NCBI GenBank assembly: GCA_030068075.1
Contig: CM057827.1
Span: 68,400,500 to 68,464,499, forward strand
From: Paguma larvata
Taxonomy: Eukaryota > Chordata > Mammalia > Carnivora > Viverridae
DNA length: 64,000 nt
Direction: 5' to 3'
Part shown: positions 56,699-64,000 of the stretch, piece after piece
How positions within the stretch are numbered: position 1 is the first letter of the stretch
Layout: every line of letters begins with the position of its first letter
Made by a program: the position numbers and the translations under genes
The notes under the pieces: model-generated
The model's database searches: none
What the model saw: only the letters and a program-made list of their open reading frames with translations
Told to the model about the DNA's origin: nothing

Positions 56699-56898
56699 GG
56701 TCGCCTGGGTGGCTCAGTCGGTTGAGCATCTGACTTCGGCTCAGGTCATGATCTCGCGGTCTGTGAGTTCAAGCCCCGCGTCAGGCTCTGTGCTGACAGC
56801 TCAGAGCCTGGAGCTTGCTTTGGATTCTGTGTCTCCCTCTCTTTCTGCCCCTCCCCCACTCATGCTCTGTCTTTCTCTGTCTCTCACACACACACACA
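56699..56898 (+). mobile_element. Feliform SINE, probably the youngest in the window
   Basis: Very close to the consensus I know: CGCCTGGGTGGCTCAGTCGG head, CGGCTCAGGTCATGATCTCG middle, GCTGACAGCTCAGAGCCTGG block. A perfect 17-bp target duplication, AAAAGTGTAACAGCCAG, is at 56682-56698 and 56899-56915. The tail has become a short CA run instead of AATAAA. Confidence 0.97.
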
Positions 56899-56915
56899 AA
56901 AAGTGTAACAGCCAG

Positions 56916-57638
56916 TAGGAAAACATGACCAAAAGGACTCCACTTCTCTGAGAGCTTCAGTGTCTCAATATTCACTAAAGTTTAGTCAAGGCATAACCTG
57001 AATGGAATCAGTGATGTGCTCATGTAAATCACAGTTTCCGGGCTCTCTCCCAAATCTTGTCAATTTGAATCTTTGGGATGGGCTTCAGGGCTCCTGCATT
57101 TCCAGGAGTCTGTCCAGCCAGGAATATTCCAGATTGTTCTTATCCACGAAAGGGCGTGAAGACAGCTAGATTCAGGCCACAGAAAGCATAACTAGGAGAT
57201 AAAACCTTATGATTATACCTTCCAAATAAAATGAATAAGTTCTATATTATCTCTCAAAAGCAGTCTCTCAATACTGCACTGTTTGCTGCTCATTGTGTAA
57301 ATTGCAGTAATGAAGAGTTTTCCAATACCATAGATTTTGTTTTAAGGGGCTGCAGGGAAGATATGGCACAAGGTATCAGAGAGTGTGTTTCCACTCTGAG
57401 GGCATGTCCTGCTGTAGCATTGACCATGAATTAAAATCTGCTGAGTGTCCAATAGCACAGTGTCTATTGATAGCAGACACAAAGCACAAAACTGAAATTG
57501 AAAAAAAATTGAAAGCACAAAACTTCCTTGGAAAAAAAAAGAACTTAGGGATCTTTTGAGTCTCTTTCCCTCTGGCCTACCTATGGAGTATTTAGCCCTC
57601 AGAGTGGACTCAATTTTAACATCTCGCCCCTTAAAAAG
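56916..57638. other. Unique-looking sequence, nothing identified
   Basis: No transposon or exon recognised. Confidence 0.4.
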
Positions 57639-57652
57639 GACACAATTATTTT

Positions 57653-57873
57653 GGGGCAACTGGGCGGCTCAGTTAGCTAAGCGCCAACTTCGGTTCAGGT
57701 CATGATCTCACAAGTTCGTGGGTGTGAGCCCCATGTCGAGCTCTGTGCTTACAGTTCAGAGCCTGGAGTCTGCTTCAGACTCTCCGTCTTCCCCTCTCTG
57801 CCTCTCCACTGCTCATGCTCTGTCTCTATCTCTCAAAAATAAGTCTATATTGAGAAAATCAAAATAAATAAAT
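57653..57873 (+). mobile_element. Feliform tRNA-derived SINE
   Basis: GGCAACTGGGCGGCTCAGTT head, TCAGGTCATGATCTCACAAG middle, CT-rich block and an AATAAATAAATG tail. Target duplication GACACAATTATTTT at 57639-57652 and GACAAAATTATTTT at 57874-57887, one mismatch. Confidence 0.94.
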
Positions 57874-57979
57874 GACAAAATTATTTTCAGTAATGATCAT
57901 ATATAATGACCAGTGATAATCATTTATTTCTTGATTCATCCTTTATTTTTAAAAAATAATTAACAAAAAGAATAAATTC

Positions 57980-58201
57980 ACGAGTGTCTGGGTGGCTCAG
58001 TCAGTTAAGCGTCTGACTCTTGATTTCAGCTCAGGTCCTGATCTCAAGGTTTATGGAATCAAGCCCCATGTCAGGCTCTGCACTGACAGTGTGAAGCCGG
58101 CTTGGGATTCTCTCAATTCCTGTCTCTGTCTGTCACTCACTCACAAGCATACTCTCTCTCTCAAATAAAATAAATAAACTTAAAAAAAATTATTTTTAAA
58201 C
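57980..58201 (+). mobile_element. Feliform tRNA-derived SINE
   Basis: GTGTCTGGGTGGCTCAGTCA head, CTCAGGTCCTGATCTCAAGG middle, GCACTGACAGTGTGAAGCCG block and AAATAAATAAAC tail. A 9-bp direct repeat, AATAAATTC, is at 57971-57979 and 58202-58210. Confidence 0.93.
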
Positions 58202-58210
58202 AATAAATTC

Positions 58211-59489
58211 CAGCTTTAAAGAATTTAGTCAAGTTTGGTAAATTATTTTATGTCTTTTCTAAAATTTGGACTTACCAGCAATGTGGAGCCAGCCATGCTC
58301 TGTTTCATTCTTGCAGATTTGAAACACATGTACCAACTTAGTCACCAAAGGGACAGAATTGTATAACTTATGTTCTCTTTCTTCATTTTGCAATCATGTG
58401 CAACCATTTTTTATTTACCCTTTAAACTCAGGCATGTGCAGAGCCACAGCCTTTGGAAATGCTCTAGAAGGGTGCCAAACTATTATGAACTTTTTTCAGA
58501 CAAAACTTGTGCGGCTGAGTCCACACATGTGAGGGGCTCTTGGGAGTTCTCTAAAGCCCCTTCCATGTAGAATATAGTGCTTGTTAACTAAGAAGCCATA
58601 AAGTATGCTAATCTGAAGTTTGTGTTATGTATTAATAGAACTCAACTGTAACCTCAGTGACTGTTTAGAAATTGGGCCAACAAGAATTTTTTTTTTTTTT
58701 TTTTTTGTAGTGGTGCATTTCATCACTGACATTGTTTAGAATTGCTGGCGCACAGTGATAATGAAAAGCAGACAGTCGTTTGGTCACTCGTATGGTAATA
58801 AATTTTTCATTCTCTGTCAACAATGCATTTCCTTTTTGCCTGCACCTGGGGTGGTAGATCGCATTGCACAGCTGTGATTGGGTAGTGGGGAAAGTGGACT
58901 GTTTGTGTTTGTGTCTCTTTAATGGATCCTATGTGTAGTTTGAATAATTTAAGATTTGAACTGTCTGTCTCACCTTGGTGGTGAGGGGGCTCTTTTCAAA
59001 CTCTTCATGGTTGAATTCCTTTGGATGGTGGCACAACAGCACAGGTGGTGGGAAACTCAGACTTCCATATCGATATCACTTTATGACATACAGAATTGGT
59101 ATTTCTTTGCCTGTAAGTGGTCACCTGATTTTATATCATCCTGTACCTCATTTAGCCCTCAGCTCATGCTTCTGTTCCAGCCAACTCAGGGTCCTTACAG
59201 CCAAGGGAACATTCTTTTGTGGAACAATTTGATATCTGTGATTTTTTTATTTCATCTTCATGTCCTCAAGGGGCTTTTTTTCCGATTTTGTGAATGAGGA
59301 AATGAACGTTCAGTAAATGACTAATTGACAGAGTTACAAGTAGAGTTCAAGAGTTCTGCCTTGCAAACCCCATCTTCGCGCATATTATCTCCCTCTTAGG
59401 AAATATCACTCATTTCCTGGACTGTGTAAATCCTTTCTGCTCTCTCTCTTTTTCTTCTATAAAACATTCTGAAACTCATGAACATGACA
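58211..59489. other. Unique-looking sequence with a 20-T run
   Basis: A pure T run at 58687-58706 is the only striking feature. A weak MIR-like trace in reverse is possible near 59290-59395 (AATGAGGAAATGAACGTTCA). No exon recognised. Confidence 0.4.
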
Positions 59490-59680
59490 GCATAAATGTG
59501 TATCTAATACTTAAGAGTTCTAAAGATCTTCCATATTTTCTTATTTGGCTTCTTAAATTAGCTCTTCCCTGAGAAACAGAGGTGAGGGAGACCTTTGACT
59601 TACAAAGGGTATAGTTGTGCAGCTGGAGTCAAGGTCTCTGATTTCAGTCCTAGACTCTCTCTACCATGCATCACACCTTT
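59490..59680 (-). mobile_element. MIR SINE
   Basis: CCCTGAGAAACAGAGGTGAG, GGTATAGTTGTGCAGCTGGA and CCTAGACTCTCTCTACCATG are the reverse complement of the MIR core and 5' part. Confidence 0.65.
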
Positions 59681-59689
59681 CCAGTTCTC

Positions 59690-59925
59690 AAACACCATTT
59701 TGCACCTTATCTCTTGACAATGCATTCCATGCCATTCGAATATTGTTTACTTTTTTTCCATATGTGTTAGTCTTCTCTTTTCCCCAACTGGACTCTAACT
59801 TAATTGACTAAAAAGGTGATGTCTTATGATTCTTTTTTCACTCTTCCCTGTATAGCACTTGGCACATTTCTAAGCACATAATAGTTTTCAAGAAACTATT
59901 TTTAGTCAGTTGCTTAGACAACTGA
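59690..59925 (+). mobile_element. L2 LINE 3' end
   Basis: CCCAACTGGACTCTAACTTA, TCACTCTTCCCTGTATAGCA and CTTGGCACATTTCTAAGCAC are the last part of L2. Confidence 0.7.
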
Positions 59926-60539
59926 TGGACCAAAAATATCTCTTTGCCATCATCAGTCCTTTGGCTCTTGGCAGGACTTATTTTCTGAGTCTCTTCTTCG
60001 TATTACAGGTACTCTTATTAGCATATTCTTATCATTCTTTAGGGTTTCTGAATTTGGTAGAATATTTTGACTTCTATTGAAGCTAGCCTTTGAGCCCAGC
60101 ATCCTTCTATATTTTGCAGCATCTTCTTGGCCTAAATCCCTCCACCTCCATGTTCAGTCCTTCTCTTGAATTGTACCCCGTGATGTGTCACCATGCATTT
60201 GGTTTTCCAACTCAAGACATGTGACTGCCTCATGCTATCTTAATGCAACAGTCATCCAGATGAAGCATTGAAGAGAAAAATAGCAGAATTGCCTTTGCAG
60301 AAGGGCGGGTGTCCTGTTCAGAAAATTCTGGTTTTGAAATTATGCTGGAAATTTCCATCCACATCCCAGTAACAGATGAAAGATATATCTCTTGATTAGA
60401 CAAATGCCCTTGAAATAACCTACATTTGGAGAAAAAAAAAAGAACCATATAGCTCACATAATGATGGCTATCAGAAAGAAGGTTGACCGATTCAATTAAA
60501 ATGCTACTGAACTGAGAGTTCAAAGATTATGAACTCACT
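59926..60539. other. Unique-looking sequence, nothing identified
   Basis: No transposon or exon recognised; the 97-codon minus-strand frame at 60523-60230 has no motif I know. Confidence 0.4.
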
Positions 60540-60670
60540 CGACTGTGAGGTCCTTGAGAGCACAAGCTGTCTAATCATTAATATTCATATTCCTGGTGCA
60601 CAGGTATTTCTGCCTAAAATAGATTGTCAAAAGTCTGGTTCGATAAATGAGTGAATGAATAAATGAACTA
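60540..60670 (+). mobile_element. L2 LINE 3' terminus
   Basis: GACTGTGAGGTCCTTGAGAG, a CCTGGTGCACAGGTATTTCT block and a GAGTGAATGAATAAATGAAC tail mark the very end of an L2, with its TGAA-type tail. Confidence 0.8.
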
Positions 60671-60684
60671 AGAAAGAATGACTT

Positions 60685-60870
60685 TAAGCACAGTTTCATC
60701 TCTGGCTCTGCCACATACTAACTGGGCAACGTAAGTTAAGTCAATAACTTGAACTGTGTCAGCTTCCACACAGTAAACCTGGGATTTCAGGTGATCGACT
60801 ACCTTCACCTTGAGGTTATTGTCAAAGTAAAATACTGCCTGCTTGTTGATGGTAACTAGGTAATGGGCTT
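60685..60870 (+). mobile_element. MIR SINE
   Basis: CATCTCTGGCTCTGCCACAT, ACTAACTGGGCAACGTAAGT and TAAGTCAATAACTTGAACTG give the MIR 5' part and core. The end is diverged. Confidence 0.7.
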
Positions 60871-60894
60871 GTTAAATTGTAGTGGTATATATTT

Positions 60895-61420
60895 TAGAAC
60901 AGTTAAACATGGATTTGGCTGCAAGTAACAAAATTTTACTGTTGTTTAAACATACATTTTATTTTCCCTATGTAATCTAAAGACTAGAGGTTAGCTAACA
61001 CTGGTGTTGGTCAGCAGCTCGGTGGTATCAGGATCCATGTCTCCTCCACCTTCCTCATCTTCCTCTCTTGAGCGCAAATGACGACAGCAACCCAGCTGCC
61101 AGATTGTTCTACGAAGGATATGCAGGGCACAGGAATGGTGACACCAGCTGCGTGTGTTTTCTTTTATCTGGAAAGCTAAGTACGTCCCCAGAAACGTGCC
61201 AGCACACTTTTCCTTAAGGTCTCATTGGACAGAACTTGTTACATGACTATTTCTCAGAGTGTTAAGGTAACAGAAAGGACTGTCATGATTGGCTTTCGTC
61301 AGTCATGGTTCATTACCTAGGGATGGGCATACTCTGCCCCAAGCAAAATTAGGACACTGTTAACAAGGAAACATGCTAAGAGAAGATCCTGGGTAGATAT
61401 CTAACCATGTCTTCTACTTA
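60895..61420 (-). mobile_element. Old LTR relic, family X, minus orientation
   Basis: ATTTGGCTGCAAGTAACAAA, ACATTTTATTTTCCCTATGT, TAAGGTCTCATTGGACAGAA, CTTGTTACATGACTATTTCT and TGATTGGCTTTCGTCAGTCA follow the reverse complement of the family seen at 44090. Confidence 0.6.
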
Positions 61421-63077
61421 AGTATCTGGAAATGTTTGAGGAAAAAGATTTTAGAAGGGGAGGAAAAAAGAACATGTCAGTGCTTCCCTGGACATAAGCA
61501 TGTATGTGTAGCATTGTGTATGTGCAGTGATTGTGTTAATGATGTCAGAAGTTTTGTTCCCTGATTACTAGCTTCCTAGTTTGGGGAAGAACTGGCAGAA
61601 ATTCATCTGGTAGTGTTGTCCCTAAAGTGATGAATTTTTTTTCAGAATCAGCCAACTTTGATGCTGCCCTTTGGAAATCTTTTGTTCCTAGCTTTGCTGT
61701 GATAGAGTGATGGCTAAAGTCTTTGCGAGAGTGGGAGCTTTAGCTCATCTCCCATCTGTCCTCCCCTTGACTCTAGCTCATGATACCGAAAAGAGAAGGT
61801 ATTCCACATCATCAGTGTGAAGTGCCTATTGGAGGAAGAACGTAAGAGCGATAATTGTAGTGTATGGTAGAGGAGCGCATTCAGTCTGAGATGCTCCTGA
61901 CTTATGCCTTCTCCCTTAATTATGGGAGCAACTCCATATGCCTTTCCTGTAGTTTCTGGTGACCCACAGCGTCTTTTACATGAGTATGTCTGGCACACTT
62001 AAATAGGGGATTCATTCCATCATCTCTTCGACTAGGATCCTACTCTCCCTCCTTCCCCTCTCACATCCCCTCTTAAATTGCTCTCTGCTTACTTCCCATT
62101 ATGGAAGTGACTAGAACCTAAAGTGCTCTGACTCCCTGCTCATTTATGAAGTCAATGTTTACTCTGTTGAACCCATCAGTGTTTAAAAAGGAAAGGAGAG
62201 GGACATCTATGACCCAGCCAATGACAAGGGGTTACAATTTACAACTGCCCTATTACCAAGTAATTTTATTAATACCAGCCTCTGAAGCACAAGGGAAAGG
62301 TCCTTTTAAAGCCCTTTGGTCACATGGCAAGAATGCAATCCTCTATGAATTATCAGCTAAGTTTTTTAAAATTTTTTTCCCCTGTACACACAGATAAGTC
62401 TGGATTATTTACAGTTCATTGGGATACTTCAGGGTTACAGTGCTGTCATTCAACAGATTTCTTTGTTTTAAGATTGCAATAGATAATATGTGCTTTCCTG
62501 CAGTAAATTTTTTATTTCTTATTATAGCCACATAAAAGCCAAAGGTCCTCAAATTAGCAGAGGACTCTTGGTAATAATTTGTATTTACCACAACAATTAT
62601 AGTCCCATCTTTTTATTAATTATACACACTCCCTCAAGATATTTCATTTGCAGTATTAATGGGAGTTTTCACTTTATTAGGCTTCTGTAGATTGCCATCT
62701 GAATTTATACAGAAGCTGGGTTTTTTTTTTGTTTGTTTTGCTTTTTTTTTCCTCTTTAAAAAATGTAAATCATTCTGTTCTTGACTGTTCTTTTGAATGA
62801 TTCTTTACCTCTTAGTCTACGTGGAATTAACGTGAATTGAACTACTTGTTCCACATGAATTAGGAAGTATTTTTTGTTTGTTTGTTTGTTGTGTCTATTA
62901 CTTGCTTTGATATTGTGGCTTATCTGAATCTAGGAAGAGTCAACAGAGCATTCATACCATGAAGTCCCAGTTGTTGATTTAAGGTAAAAGCAGCAAGGCT
63001 TTTTTTTTCCCCTTAAAACTTGTCAATATTAATTGAACAAATAAGAGATCAGAGACTCAATGTTTCACAAACACATC
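61421..63077. other. Unique-looking sequence, nothing identified
   Basis: Only simple T-rich and TTTG runs near 62.7-62.9 kb are seen. A 94-codon minus-strand frame at 61998-61714 and others show no recognisable domain. Confidence 0.4.
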
Positions 63078-63448
63078 TGATTATTGCAGTCTGTTCAGGC
63101 CACCTTCACAAAAACCATAGGCTGGGCAGCTTAAATAAAGGAAATTAATTTTCTCACAGTTTTGGAGGCTAGAATTCCAGATTAAGGTGTCAACATGTTC
63201 TGGTTCTGGTGAGAATTTTCTTTCTGGCTTGCAGACAACCACCTTCTTGCTGTGTTCTCAATGGCAAGGAAGACTGAGCAAGGTTTCTAGCATCTCTTCC
63301 TGTAAGAGCACTCATCCTTCTTTGGGGTCCCACCTGAGGGACCTAATTAACTGGCAAAGTCTCCGCCTCCAAATACCATCATAGTGGGGGTTAGGGCTCC
63401 AACATTTGAATTTTGGCGGGGGACACAGACACAGTTCAGCCCATAACA
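63078..63448 (-). mobile_element. MLT1-type LTR (MaLR), solo and near full length
   Basis: GTCTGTTCAGGCCACCTTCA, AATTTTCTCACAGTTTTGGA, GGCTAGAATTCCAGATTAAG, TCTCCGCCTCCAAATACCAT and the terminal TTCAGCCCATAACA are the reverse complement of MLT1A/B. It begins TG and ends CA as an LTR should. A clean 5-bp target duplication is not visible. Confidence 0.9.
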
Positions 63449-64000
63449 CTGATAAAAATCAATAAATACTCTCCAGGATTAACATTTAATACTGTTAACT
63501 TGATAGATAAAAGATATTTGACTATCATTGGAATATACTGAAAGAAAAGGAAATCTTCAGATGCCTAAAACAAAGAACAGAGAAGGTAAACTGACACTTA
63601 GCTTAACCAGAATGGGTTATTGTCCAACTAACATAAGAGATTCGGTTTTAGTTCTCCAACAGAGAAAGAATATGAGACTTTGGATCCATAAAAATCAGTG
63701 TTGGCACTAAGATGTATGCGTAAGTCTAAGAACGGAATGGATGAACTGGGGGAAAAAATTCTACCTACTCTCTCAAGACAGGAACAAACCTTGTGGTCTT
63801 TGCCAGTGTCAAAGTGAAAAAAGGTCTTTCCTGAAGCTTGAAACCCTGACCATGGGCCATATGTAACTTTAGGGTTCAAATTTACAGTATCCACATGGCC
63901 TGGGGAATCCCTCATCCAAGAATCCAAAATGGCAATTAATCCTATGGTAAAATCCCTGGGACTGGAAGAAATCAATCAAAAACTTCTCTATAGGGATTCT
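63449..64000. other. Unique-looking sequence, nothing identified
   Basis: A 115-codon frame on the minus strand (63975-63628) runs close to the window edge. I recognise no domain in it, and AT-rich overlapping frames suggest chance. Confidence 0.4.

Noticed and set aside
56699..56780. tRNA-gene-like signals (GGCTCAGTCGG and GAGTTCAAGCC boxes)
   Set aside because: These are the internal promoter boxes of the tRNA-derived SINE head, repeated at every SINE; no functional tRNA fold is expected.
63628..63975. 115-codon minus-strand frame near the window edge
   Set aside because: No recognisable domain, and the interval lacks other coding evidence. It remains the least certain rejection because the window ends nearby.
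1..64000. Retroviral gag, pol or env genes of endogenous retroviruses
   Set aside because: Only solo LTR relics were recognised; no internal retroviral coding sequence was seen.

Overview
The window is mammalian nuclear DNA from a carnivore, most likely a cat-family species. The main evidence is about 21 copies of a roughly 200-bp tRNA-derived SINE. Its head resembles CCTGGGTGGCTCAGTCGGTT, its middle resembles GGCTCAGGTCATGATCTC, and it has a CT-rich stretch and an A-rich tail. This is the feliform type of carnivore (CAN/SINEC) SINE; the dog type has a different middle. Several copies have intact target-site duplications (TSDs) of 14-18 bp. The remaining repeats are an ordinary mammalian set: MIR, L2, old L1, MLT1-type LTRs, MER20, hAT-like and Tigger-like DNA transposons, and many microsatellites. 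Family names are from memory of consensus sequences, not from a search.

I found no coding exon of a functional gene. The open frames are short (longest 177 codons) and mostly lie in repeats or AT-rich DNA. The window reads as intergenic sequence or the inside of a very large intron.

Layout. 1-3.7 kb: unique DNA with MER20, a SINE, an L1 piece and two MIRs. 3.7-10.4 kb: a repeat-poor stretch, the best place to look for conserved regulatory DNA. 10.4-15.3 kb: SINEs, a full-length RPL32 processed pseudogene split by a SINE, and L1 3' ends in both orientations. 15.3-23.6 kb: MIR, L2, L1 scraps, composite microsatellites and a 133-codon relic resembling a CR1/L2-clade LINE ORF2 (21.2-21.6 kb). 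23.6-27.2 kb: no recognisable transposon. 27.2-39.2 kb: the densest part, with SINEs, two opposite copies of one hAT-like family, a broken antisense L1 (32.6-35.2 kb), long L2 stretches and a Tigger-like element. 39.5-45.6 kb: LTR relics, L2 and a rearranged GAPDH processed pseudogene. 45.6-55.6 kb: mostly unique, with a MIR hit twice by SINEs. 55.6-58.2 kb: a cluster of five SINEs plus an MLT1. 58.2-64 kb: MIR, L2, LTR and MLT1 relics.

The genes do not form a pathway; the only gene-derived sequences are dead retrocopies (RPL32, GAPDH). The most interesting signals are structural: a 44-bp segment repeated 1.5 kb away inside an L1, a site hit twice by SINEs in opposite orientation, a GAPDH retrocopy whose two flanks read through in one frame, and the open LINE-like frame. 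I saw no undescribed functional system.
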